Positions 11,701-22,190 of a DNA stretch of 64,000 bases are shown piece after piece. The stretch covers positions 1,696,599 through 1,760,598 of the forward strand of contig WARS01003734.1 in NCBI GenBank assembly GCA_008933995.1, written 5' to 3'. Positions within the stretch are counted from its first letter, which is position 1, and each line of letters opens with the position of its first letter. Both the position numbers and the translations under genes were made by a program. Below the pieces are notes generated by a model, which saw only the letters and a list, made by a program, of their open reading frames with translations, was not told the DNA's origin and ran no database searches. The stretch comes from Datnioides undecimradiatus (lineage: Eukaryota; Chordata; Actinopteri; Lobotiformes; Datnioididae).

Positions 11701-14700
11701 CTGTGCTGCTGCCGTGGGGATAATATTACAGCAAATCTATTTACCAATGTATAAATAAATCTGTAAATGTGTGCATTGATCTGTAAATGTGTAGACCGAT
11801 CTGTCAATCTGTCCGTGTCAATTAGACAGGACCTGTTTCATTGACGGTTGCAAATCTCCACACGCATTTGCTGATGTTCAAATGCATTTGCACGGGTCCG
11901 CACGCATTTGCACATCTGTGCATGAATTTGAGATCTCTGCCACAGCTGCCAATGCAGGAGTCAAATGCAGAACGTTAAAAGAGTCAGTTGTAACTGATGA
12001 CGTGTCTTTATTTCCAGGTCTTGAAGCCAAAAAACAAAACAAAAAAAGTTTTATCCATTAATATCTATGTCCGTATTTACTGATTTAACTACGCATTTAC
12101 AGTTTTATACACAAATCTACAAATTTGTCACATATTTAAAGATCATTGTATGCATTTAAGGATTTGTCCACACATTTACAGATCTATGTACACATGTGCA
12201 GACCTTCACACACACTGGCAGATGTTTAGATGTATTTGCAGATCTCCACACACATTTACAGAGCTATGTACACATTAGCAGATCTCACACATTTACAGAA
12301 CTCCACCTGTAATTACAGATCTATGTGTGTATTTACATATATAGACATTTGCAAATAGCACGGTAATATCCCTAAATGTTGTTGTGTAAAATATATTTTT
12401 CCGTGGACAGTGGGATTATTGACGCACAGACATCCGGTCAGTTTGCATTTCTGCCTTTGCAGCAGATTTGTAGTCGAGGTTTCGAAGTCGTTCTGCTGCA
12501 GTGCACCCCTGAAATTATCTGCATTCAAGCATTTTTTCCACTTCGCTGAAGCTGTTTCCGTCCTCCCTTGAGCCAGGCAGCTCGCAGTTTCATGTTGTGG
12601 TTTTTGGTGTTTCAGGATAAAGATTGAAGAAGAGTATGCCAAGAACCTCTCCAAGCTGTCTCTGAGCCCCCTGGCATTGCAGGAGGAAGGGTAAGTGCAG
12701 CAATAGGAGATCTAAGACCAAACGGTGACTGCAGCTGCAGCTCTCACTCTGCATAAGCCGTACTTTTGTAATTAAGAGAACTGTGTCTAGAGAGAGAGAG
12801 CTATTTAAAATAGACTTTGTGTTTGATGCACATATCAAAGCCTGTTACTGTCTGCACAGAGAGTGTTTTTTCATGTTTGTCTGTCAGCAAAATAGCACAG
12901 AAATCTTTGAGCAGATCTCAGAATCAGTAGACAGAAGAGATAACGCTTGGCTGGAGGAACAGGAGAGGATGGTTGCTTTCCAGCTTTGGAAATTCAACGA
13001 TTACAGGGAACAGAGACTAATAGAGACACAAACCCAAGCCTTGATAGCAAGTGTGCAGAGTCAACAAAATCATTTAAAGGAAATCTACACTCTAAAATCA
13101 ATCACGAACCCAGTGTTTGCAGCATGATGACCATTCGTTTTACCACTCACGATGATACCAGCTGAAAAGACACTCGGAAATGTTGTTGACAGTTTAATCA
13201 AAGTGAAAATGAAGACAAACTGTGGTTTACAACTCAAACCGTCCCTACAAAGCTTACTACCTGCAGTGGTAATCAGCAGGTTAACTAATTGCATTTTGTG
13301 GATCTATTCAAGACATTTCAGTTAAAATGAATGTGACAGTTACGTCATACAGGTGACTGAGGGACAGTTTATTTGGTCTTTTCTCAGGACTCTCGGAGAA
13401 GCCTGGACTCAGCTGAAGAAGAGTCTTCATGACGAGGCTGAAGTTCACCTCAAGTTCTCCAACAAGGTAAAAGTCTGCTGAGGCCTGTGATGGATGTATC
13501 TGCTGTGGAAGCTGAAAATCACTAATTCATTGATTAGTTTTAGGCATTTTAAGACAAAATGCCCCAAATTCTGAATTTTGCACCTCAAATAGCTGCTTTT
13601 CTCTTTCATTTTGGATAATTAACTAAAAACTCTATGTGTTTTTGACTGATGGTCGGATAAATCAAGAAATTTAAACAATCCACTCATGCTTCTGGAAAAT
13701 AATGAATGTGTTTTTCAGTATTTTTCCACAAACAGTCAATTAATTTGTAAAGATTTAAAGATGTGATAGAAACTACAGGCTTAAGTTGACATTTACAGCT
13801 TCCTCTGGATCGAGTCTGTCGTCTTTCCTGTGCGGATGCCTTTGGTTTGCACTTTTCTGCACCTTCAGGTCAAGTGTTTTATGTTTTCAATCAGCCGCAG
13901 TAATGGATACTTGATCTGACCACATCCTGAGGTGACGGGGCTTGTTTACCTCAACCTTGACGGTGCTGACCGTAGAAAATGACCTGTCCGCGATGCGATT
14001 ACCAGCGATGCAGAAACCGTGCACGGGCCTCAGATGCAGCCTTAAATAACGCGGCGGTCTGCCTCGGAGCTTTTCATAGCCCTCTGTTGTCTAATTAATT
14101 AGTTACGTGTTCTGACGAGGCCCCCCCACCCAAGGCCATGCTGCTCCACCAGTGCTCTGACACTCATTATGAGCCGGGCGCGGGGGAGGCGGCGCGTGGT
14201 CAGGCGGGGAATGAGACGTCTTATCGAGGCTGCACAAGCTCTTTTTTTTGCATTTCATCTCTATCATCCAGCTCTGGCATTTGCAGTAGATTAGCATTCT
14301 GCATGGAGAGCCAACACTGCTGACAAGCACTTTGTAGTTTATTGAAGTGTCATAAAAAAAAACAATATTTTTCATATTATTGGACAAGCGTTTTGTGGGA
14401 GGAATAGAAACGGAGACTAAAAGTGTAATTGTCTCCTGTTAAGATGATGGATGTGACTTTACAGGACAGGAAACAGGCTTTATTAAGCAATGTATTGATT
14501 TTAGAGGAAGGCTTTGTCGTGCATGCTTAGAAATCAAACTCAGTAAACCATTGGTACTAAATACTGAACAATGTATGGCACTGTGCGTAGGTGTTTAATG
14601 CTAATAAGCTGCTAAAACAATACATGCTAAATATGGAAGGACATCTATTTGGACGTGACACGTTGTTGTTGGACCGACGTCTGGCTGACTTGTTTTCACA

Positions 14701-15982
14701 GCTCCACACTGAGGTGGAAAAACCCCTGCTGACCTTCAGGGGCGACAACTTCAAGAAGGACCTGAAAAAGTACGACCATCACATCGCCGACCTCAGGAAG
14801 CAGCTGGCGAGTCGCTACGCAGGTGTGGAGAAGGTACTGAGTCTGACATACACGTGCAGATTGAGTTAAAGCCCACAAACAGCGCGCCGTGCATGTTCGT
14901 GTCTGTTAACCTAAAGAGCAAACTCATCTTTGTCTCCTGTGACTCTTTACTGCGCAATGTTTCCATTTAAATAGTGCACAAATCTCCAAAAGTGGATCTC
15001 TGTGTAGTTGGCACAAGAACAGACACATTAGTTTGTTTACATCAGCAGGATTACGTAAGAAAAAGAGCTTCACTAACTCCCACACTTGGAACATATTGAC
15101 TTTGTTATTGCTTCCCACCCGCTAAAAGCATTTCATGAATGAATATGTTTCCTCTGCACACACAAACACACAAAAACACTCTATTTTAGTTTTTATTCTC
15201 ATTTTTTGCATCTTTTGGTTTATTTTTTCTTCAGTGATAAACGTACCAGAATTAGCATATAGCTCATTTTCATCAGCAATCCCTACAGTTAAAACACAAC
15301 AGACGGTCAGTTTCCCGGCATGTTGTTATGTGCTGTGTCATGTGATATCATTATCATTGTCTGGTTCCTGAATTTACCCCAGCTATGACAGTCATTTCTA
15401 TCTAATCAACTCCATCTCTTTGCCTTATATGGTGCTTGGTTGCCAGCACATGCTAACAGTTACAGCTAACGTTAAAGAAAGTGAGTACACTGTTGTTGTT
15501 TTTGTGTTTCACGTACAGAAAATGCTAAAACGAAAGACACCAGTGTATAGTTGTATCTTCACTGCATCTGCAACCTGCCAGTGTCATTAAATGTTTGGCA
15601 TATTTGCTCCTTCACTATTTATCATCCATCCCAAAACAGACTCTTGGCTCCATCGTTGCTCGAACTGACCTCATCAGTTGGTTTCGTATGACTCCATCCC
15701 ACGTTTCCCTTTTGCCAGTGTTTTCTCAGCTTACAGCATCACTGTTACTGTGTTTACCTTTCGGAGACTGTTACATCATGACCTTGGAAAGGTGCCTCAT
15801 GAGAATAAGAGGAAAGAGTCAATGTGGATTAAGAAAAGATTAGGATGAGACCTGGATCTGAGCGCACATGTCAGTAGCCAACATGAAAAGGCTGTAATGA
15901 CTCTTGTAATAGATGTAGGTACAGTAAATCTGTGGATTACGCTGAATGACTCATTGTTTCAACGTTCACACATCATGCTTGA

Positions 15983-16027
<45 letters not shown>

Positions 16028-19000
16028 GTTTGCGATGCAGGCCCGTAAAGCCCTGGCAGACAGACAGAAGGATCTGGAGGTGAAGACCCAGCAGCTGGAG
16101 ATCAAACTCAGCAACAAGACGGAGGAGGACATAAAGAAGGCCCGGCGGAAATCCACACAAGCAGGTCAGGAGCCTGCGGAGTCAGAGCTTAAATAAGTCA
16201 CGGCTTGTGTCCGCAGCAGCTTCTTTGAACTCGCTGGAGCTTCGCCCAAAGCGCAGTTGTTCGGACGTCACCGAAAAACTGCACTGAGGCTCATGGAAAA
16301 ACTGGAAATATCGTAAACATACAGAGCGAACAGTTTCCAGACCGGTGTTCATTCAAAGCGTGTAGAGCCTTGTTTTTTCATCGTTTTCATGAGGAACACT
16401 TTGCCTTTTCACTTTCTTTCCACGAGTTAAATGAAATTTGTAGGGTAATTATGTAGCAAGTTAACTTAGCTTAGCATGAAGACTATAAAAAGAGTAGCTA
16501 GCCTGGCTCTGTTCAATGCTACAAGCATCTCTAAAGCTCACTATCTCAGTCCTTAAATCCTAATTTTAACATTCATGTCAGCCTTATGGGTTGAACTGTG
16601 TCTTGGCCTGGAGTCTCTCCCGTTTCCTGTTAATTCAATTCCCTTTACAAACATGCAACACTATAGGAGATCTGAACTCATCAGTTGTTTACTGTGCACA
16701 CAGACTGACTGACATGAGGATCCATAAAGCAAATCTAATGACACAGCACTGCCATTGCAAGCATGTTAGCATGATGATGCTAGCATTCAGCTAGTACAGC
16801 CTTGCAGACCTGCTTGATAATAGACTCTTAGTTTAGATTAGTCTCTTAATGATGAGATTAGATTGTTTCTGCGTTGAGGAACATACAAAAACAGTTTGAT
16901 TCATTTTATTTCATTTAAATGAATTTATGTTTGTAATACTGTGCTGTCCACAGACTAGAGGGGGTGTTTTGTTATAAAGTTTCATTTATGAATCAGATAT
17001 CCTGCAGACTTTGTTAATTAGCATTATTTAATTAGTTTATAGAGCAGAAGTACACAGATGAAGACAGCAGTCCTTCTTGAGATACACTGTTTGACATTTT
17101 AATAACGAAGGCGATGAGTTCATGTTGTAATTGTCCTCGCCTGCACAGGCTCCAGTAGAGAGACAGCACTGCAGGAAACTTATCTCTGTCTGTGTCTCCT
17201 CCACTCGGTAGATTAGTCACAGTCCACAGCTCTAATCAATAGCGCTCATAAGGCACATTTAAATGATGTCGGCCTGGTGTCGGTGATCAGCTGCTGCCTC
17301 AAGGTCGGGCCAAATGTCATTACGGCTCACTGCACTCGCTGCAAAGACGGGGATGTGTTTTATATCTTCAATGAATGAATATGAATGAGCTTCAGCCACA
17401 GTTCTGTTTTACTACCTGACACTAATTCACGTTTCAGGATTTGCAGAGCTGAAATGTATCATGTCAATTGGTGGAAACAGGATTTAGTTTATTTTCTTAA
17501 GTAAAAGTCATTCTGTTTTAAAATTATCCCATGTGACTGATAAATATTGGGTTTAAAACACAGACTAATTCAAATTCCCATGGTTAAAGCTAATAAATGA
17601 ATAATTCGTGACTTCAAAGCAAAAGCCATGGTAACAGATTTATGCCCACATTAAACTATGAATCATCCGTGAATCACAGGGGCTTGATGTCTGAGCGCCC
17701 TCTGCTGGTACAGCTGCCAATGACAGACGCGCAGGGCTGCGAATGAGGGATTTGACAGCAGACGACCTCGGACATGCAGATTGCTCTTTCCCTCTGGGCT
17801 GACCCCTCTGACCTCTCTGTGTCCTGCAGGAGACGACCTGATGCGCTGCGTGGATCTGTACAACCAAACCCAGTCCAAGTGGTTTGAGGAGATGGTCACC
17901 ACCAGCATGGTAAAAATAAAGTTTTATGAGAATCAGCTATAAATATATTACATAATAAACATATATAAATGTCATTTTTCAGAAGTCTGCTTCTGTTTGT
18001 GGTCTCATCCGGTCTTAACCTGGGACTGATACTGACTTTTATTGAGTCTACTCTTACAAATCCCTCCCCCCACATTGTGTATTTGGATCTCTGTCGTTGG
18101 AGTTTGACAATTTGTTCATAAGAGATCAAACATTGCTACGTAGAATAACAAAATTATCTTATTTTTGACTATACATTTATTTGTTAGCACCAAAAATATG
18201 TATTTTTGTTTATAAACATCTCATTAAGTGTAAAATATTCCTCTACTCTGGTGTAATATAACTGCTTTTTAATCATTTCTGTATTCAGGGGGTTAAATGA
18301 AGTCACAGAAAAAAAAATAAAAAAGATTAATTTAGCTATAATTCATATTAACATTTGTATCCGTGTGACTCCAAACAATGAGACAGTCATCGTCTCCCTG
18401 TCCTCCTCCCACTTCAGGAGCTGGAGAAACTGGAGGTTGAACGGATCGAGTGGATTCAGCAGCATTTACGTCAGTACACGACTCTGCGGCACGAGACAGA
18501 CATGTTCAACCAGAGCGTGAGTGTTTGCTCCTGTTTTCCAGTGCATGTACTGAAGATAATGACCTCCGCGGTCTGCTGCAGTGGTTTTAAAATGAGATTT
18601 TTCACAGGAGACTGTTGATTTTAAAGGAAAACAGAGGTTTAATGGTAGTTAAGCCCAACCTACACAAATATATTGTGAGGCGAGTTGAGAGGACATCGGT
18701 ATTTGTTGTGTTGGTGTCATCATAGACGCCAATGAGAATAAAGTGAGTTGAAAAGTTTCAAAGTAAGAGTTTGTAGTTAAGGTTTTTTATCTTTGGTTTA
18801 AAAATAGTGATTGTCAAACAAAATCACAGTTCTTTTTGATGTTTGTCCCAGATATGTGCAGCATGTCAGGCAGGAGGAGGTTTTCACAGACGGGGAAGTC
18901 AGGGAGTGATTTAATTAAAGGATTATTATTAACACGTGTGTTAAACTAGAGATAGATGCTCTCAGAGGGGTGCAGGAGGGTAAAGATACTGTGTTAACCT

Positions 19001-20318
19001 GTGGAAGAGACAAATAAATCTAAGAGTCAGCTTGAAAATTGATTGGACTGGACCAAGAGGAAGCAGATAAGTATGAAATGAAAACATGAGAACTCAATCA
19101 CATTCTTTCCAATAAACCTCTTACTGTATCTCTGCTGACTAGCCACATTAGCTGACGGTCAGAAACAGGCGATCGATGTGCTGAGGTAGCTCAATCAGGT
19201 CATTGAAATTATTTTTCTGTTTTACCTGGACAGGACAAGGGGTCTTTTAAATATGAAATACGACATATTTCTGCTTTAAGCTTTATTCAGTTCTGTAAAT
19301 GCACGGGTGCACTGCAAACAGGAACTGCTAATAGCTTATTCAGCAGACCTTTACTTGTGCTACTTTGCCAAAATATAAAGAAATATAGGCATAAGAGTGA
19401 CTGTATGCTCGAGTTGTGGCCCACAGCTAATTCACTGACTTCATGCCAAATGCATGAAGCCTGTTTATGTTCCCCAACAGGAGCTGTTAGCAGGGACACA
19501 GCTGTGTCCAACAGGCTAAAACCCTGACTTCATACACACTATATGTTACAGTGGCTTATATCAGACTAACATGCTATATGTGATGTTTCAGTAACAGCCC
19601 TTTAAACATACTTAATTTTATTTAGATTGGGGGTTATTTGCATTTATCTATCTAAATCAAACATAATTATTAACAACATTTTTATTGATAACAGATAAGT
19701 TGATAAGGAAACAATGAGCAAACCTTTGTTAGATGCACCAGTGATTGCAACTGGCTTTGACATGATTTGCGTGCCACTTCATCTGAGCCCATCGGTGAGC
19801 GTAGATGTTGTGACAGATGAGAGCCCTAGGTGTTCCTCTGTCAGGCTTTTCATCCAACACGCTCGCTGTCATCACTCTGCGCCTCAGAGACGCCCACCCA
19901 GACGCTGCTTATTTAGGAGGTAAACCCTCTAAATCTAACGGGACGTGTGCTGTCAGCACTGTGTGGATCTAACAGGGCGAGGGGTGCTTCTCTGTGCGCT
20001 GGCTGACGGGACAGATTCCTTAAGGATGATGCAAACACTACAGTGAAGCAGCGAACCGTAAAAATAAAAGTGCATTTAAATGTACATGTCTCTTTTAAAT
20101 GAGGGATATTTCATTATAATCAGCTGCCATCACCATGCATTCTGGTACATTATATCTGATGCTGATCTTGTCTTATGGGAACCTGTTACTGTTTGTGTCT
20201 CTAGACCGTGGAGCCTGTCGACCAGCTGCTGCAGAACGTGGATCCAAGCAAAGACAGAGAGCTGTGGGTGAAGGAGAATAAAACCAGCGAGGTTCGACCT
20301 GTGGACATGGACATATAG
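2261..20318 (+). CDS. gas7: gas7, growth arrest-specific 7 (F-BAR protein), 5' end outside window
   Basis: GAS7 is an F-BAR adaptor that binds membrane and actin and acts in neurite outgrowth and process formation. Coding exons read by splice sites and phase: 2261-2346, 4727-4789 (or 4661-4789 as a first exon), 8991-9080, 10322-10437, 12616-12690, 13388-13466, 14702-14833, 16041-16164, 17830-17909, 18418-18516, 20205-20318. Every junction keeps frame. Recognisable stretches include INCVTFPLPGEGPEQQLL, LLQKQLKGKQMQKEMAEF, HHIADLRKQLASRYA, IKLSNKTEEDIKKARRKS, DDLMRCVDLYNQ and the C-terminus RPVDMDI, which match vertebrate GAS7 almost residue for residue. The F-BAR domain starts at the WSYCDYFW motif and fills exons 3-10, rich in coiled-coil. 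The stop is TAG at 20316-20318. SH3 and WW exons are not in the window. Which of the two teleost paralogues (a or b) this is cannot be told from here. Confidence 0.95.
2868..2973 (+). repeat. 53-bp direct tandem duplication
   Basis: The sequence beginning gaaatgtgtcttacagctga occurs at 2871 and again at 2924, with about 50 following bases nearly identical. This is a simple two-copy tandem duplication in a gas7 intron. Confidence 0.9.
3565..3582 (+). other. candidate alternative first coding exon of gas7 (MFCAAK)
   Basis: A strong Kozak context (gccgccATG) opens six codons, MFCAAK, that run directly into a near-consensus donor AAG|GTGAGA at 3583. The exon ends in phase 0, so it could splice in frame to the acceptor at 4727 or 8991. 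It lies in a GC-rich stretch upstream of the better-supported first exon. This is inference: six codons give no homology signal, and the match could be chance. Confidence 0.25.
3880..4650 (+). promoter_or_regulatory. internal gas7 promoter region and 5' UTR, pyrimidine-rich
   Basis: This stretch has long C/T-rich runs, (TC)n, CpG and GCC repeats (around 4428-4440) and a purine run (gagagagagagagag near 4595) just before an ATG-bearing exon. The composition differs sharply from the AT-rich introns on either side and suits a CpG-type internal promoter. No clear TATA box was seen, and the transcription start is not resolved. Confidence 0.5.
4661..4789 (+). CDS. gas7: gas7 alternative first exon containing an internal 3' splice site
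   Basis: ATG at 4661 opens 43 codons (MMMEASFDTEESFDDPSCLA, then the shared PPGSVSPAKRQIKEVKETKIT region) and ends ACG|GTGAGT in phase 0, matching the phase-0 exon at 8991. Inside the exon, the sequence ending ctgtctcgccccgcag at 4726 is itself a good acceptor. The 63 bases after it (4727-4789) are where human GAS7 has its SPSKKQSKENTIT segment, and they join in frame to the exon ending at 2346. The simplest reading is one exon used two ways: as a first exon from 4661 (short isoform), or as an internal exon from 4727 (long isoform). Confidence 0.75.
6099..6150. repeat. (CA)n microsatellite
   Basis: Nearly pure CA dinucleotide tract preceded by a CG-rich alternating run (cgcgcgcgca). It lies in a gas7 intron. 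Confidence 0.98.
6391..6426. repeat. (TG)n microsatellite
   Basis: Pure TG tract in a gas7 intron, opposite in sense to the CA tract about 250 bp upstream. Confidence 0.98.
6546..6591. repeat. (TG)n microsatellite
   Basis: Second pure TG tract, about 120 bp after the first. Confidence 0.98.
7471..7501. repeat. (GT/GC)n alternating purine-pyrimidine tract
   Basis: The run goes gtgtgtgcgtgcgtgcgtgc, then gcgcgcgcgc. It is alternating purine-pyrimidine sequence of the kind that favours Z-DNA. Confidence 0.9.
8372..8399. repeat. (CA)n microsatellite
   Basis: CA tract in a gas7 intron. Confidence 0.97.
8507..8550. repeat. (GGGA)n purine tract
   Basis: Tandem ggga units merging into a G/A-only run. 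Confidence 0.95.
8734..8785. repeat. (TC)n microsatellite
   Basis: TC tract with a few G interruptions, about 200 bp before the gas7 exon at 8991. Confidence 0.95.
9240..9360. repeat. interspersed repeat of the 'gttagcatgctaa' type
   Basis: It contains gttagcatgctaat, gtgaacatggtaaac and gttagcatttggctc in series. Related words recur at about 29190-29225 and 38310-38410 in this window, and the same phrase is common in spiny-rayed fish genomes. No family name is asserted. Confidence 0.6.
11740..12345. repeat. degenerate minisatellite, about 20-25-bp units (acatttacagatctatgtac type)
   Basis: Words such as atctgtaaatgtgt, cacatttacagatct, tttgcagatctccacacaca and catttacagagctatgtac recur irregularly over about 600 bp, partly in both orientations. 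The spacing is uneven, so this is an old diverged array. It occupies the gas7 intron between the exons ending 10437 and starting 12616. Confidence 0.7.
15986..16028. repeat. (TG)n tract abutting a gas7 3' splice site
   Basis: A TG run of about 35-40 bases ends about 12 bases before the acceptor tttgcgatgcag (16029-16040) of the gas7 exon at 16041. There is no ordinary polypyrimidine tract between them. Confidence 0.95.
16440..16570. repeat. teleost interspersed repeat ('ttagcttagcat' type)
   Basis: It contains taacttagcttagcatgaaga, then agctagcctggctctgttca and ctctaaagctcacta, in the order seen in a non-autonomous repeat common in spiny-rayed fishes. Further copies are at 22500 and 58085. 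Confidence 0.6.
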
Positions 20319-22190
20319 AGCCATCCTGGCCTGGGATCAGCCGTTCTGTCTTCAGTATTATAACACACCCACAGAGTCCCAGAACACTTCTAATAACACT
20401 GATCCAGGGACAGTGCATGTTCAGACGACTGCGGTCTGCTCATCCTCTCTCTGACTGGAATATCAGAAGCAGAGGTTCTTACTAAACCAAGTCTGAGTGC
20501 AGGAAACGGTAACGGATCAAAGTACCAGCATGTTCCTCCTAAAATTTAACCCCATCATAATCAACATTAGCTTACTGAATGCCATTTAACATATTCTGCT
20601 GTTTACCTGTTGTAAAGTTGACACTATTAAAAAAAAAAATATATGTATTTTGAATCGTTTAATTTAGCTTCAATCAACACTTTTCCAGTTCGAGGAAACC
20701 AAACAAACAAAAACTAAAAATAAAAGTCTGATGATTGATACTACCTTTATTTTAGATACGATATTGAAGCATATTGAGATCTTCGAATGAACATGATATA
20801 TTTTCATATTTTGCTGGTTCATTTTGGTGGAAATGCATGTTTTGAATATCTTGCTTTTACTGTATATGGAGAGCTGCACAAATTTCGTGGAAACCATGAC
20901 GGTCGTTTTTGGCGCGGTTCATTGAGGTACTCTGCATCTTGTAAGTGACAGGAACAATTTAGGAGTTTCCTCACACACACACACACACACACACAAATGA
21001 GAATTTACATGTACAGCATTAATATCCAGTAACCTCAATTGTTTAAAACACCAACACACAGATACAGATACAGTGTTTTGGAAGGTGAATTTGTTCGCCA
21101 CAAGTCCAAACACATGGTCGAACGGATTTTAGGCCAGGGTCTATTTTGGATCAGTCCGGAGGAAAAAGGTGGTCCAAGTTACACTGAAACACCCTTTAGT
21201 GCCTAACGGTTATATACCTGGAATGTCCTTGACATATTCTACTCTGCATCAGTGTACATTTGTACATACGGGCTAGATGTATTTTGCTGTCAGATGTTTA
21301 AAAGGTCCCAGATCTCTGGGCCGCTGAGGTGTTTGTACTGTACAATGTCGTTGGTTTTATTTTTGGTAAAATGTACAGAGAATATCTTTACGGTGGCAGT
21401 TGGTAAAAGAGGGTGGCATGCGGCAGAAAGCAAAATGTAATGAAATCTACTCATCCCAAAAGAGAAGATCATGTTGTGAGTTTGCGATGCGGATTGTTCT
21501 GGTGGTAATAATCGAGCCAAGTGAAGCCAAAGCCAGGCCGACTCGTCCCACTTGCACAAATGCAAATGAAACACATTTTATCAGAGACTGCATGTACAGT
21601 ATGTGTCTGTGTTTACACGTATGTGTCTGTCTTTGTCTTAACATTTTCGTTGTGGTCTGTCTGTTCTGGATTTGTTTGGGTTACTAGCTTTGTTTTTTAA
21701 TCTCTCCAAAGCACGAAGCCAATCAAATGACATAAAAAAAAGTTGTAATCCTGATCAACAAGAAAAGAATAGCTGTGAAAAAAAAACAAATATATATATA
21801 AATGCTCACCTGCCTTATCACTGATAATGGGTAATGTCCATTACGCTGTTTTTGTGTTAAAAACAAGTCTTATTTCAACTGATACAGGCGCCATGTGCAG
21901 GTTTTAAATAGCATATCTGTTGTAGAGGTTTTTCTCAGTGTGTGTCGATGTTGTGCGCTAAATGTGACGAGTTATTATGTTCCAACTAAATGTTCTTGAC
22001 GAGAATCGACGGTTTCATGATGACGTAACGGTTGAGTTTACTGCCCTTCTGTGATTAACATTTTCATAACGTGCATTAAATCCGATGTTCCCGATGTTTC
22101 AAGAATGTTTGATCATAGGTGACCTCTGTCCAGACGGTGTACTGTGGAATGCAGTGTCCAAAAATAAATCTCCTCTTTGGAAATTAAATA
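20319..22190 (+). other. gas7 3' UTR with poly(A) signal
   Basis: After the gas7 stop there is no further coding signal. An AATAAA at 22163-22168, followed by a GT-rich stretch (gtgtgttat near 22195), is the best candidate end. The UTR holds a (CA)n tract at 20971-20994. Confidence 0.6.
20971..20994. repeat. (CA)n microsatellite in gas7 3' UTR
   Basis: Pure CA tract inside the presumed 3' UTR. Confidence 0.95.

Noticed and set aside
12783..13127. 114-codon plus frame overlapping a gas7 intron (EIFEQISESVDRRDNAWLEE...)
   Set aside because: The amino-acid string looks protein-like (an E/Q-rich helix, as in Myb/SANT-type transposase C-termini), but there is no start context, domain or flanking terminal repeats. 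It may be a transposon remnant, but I cannot support it.
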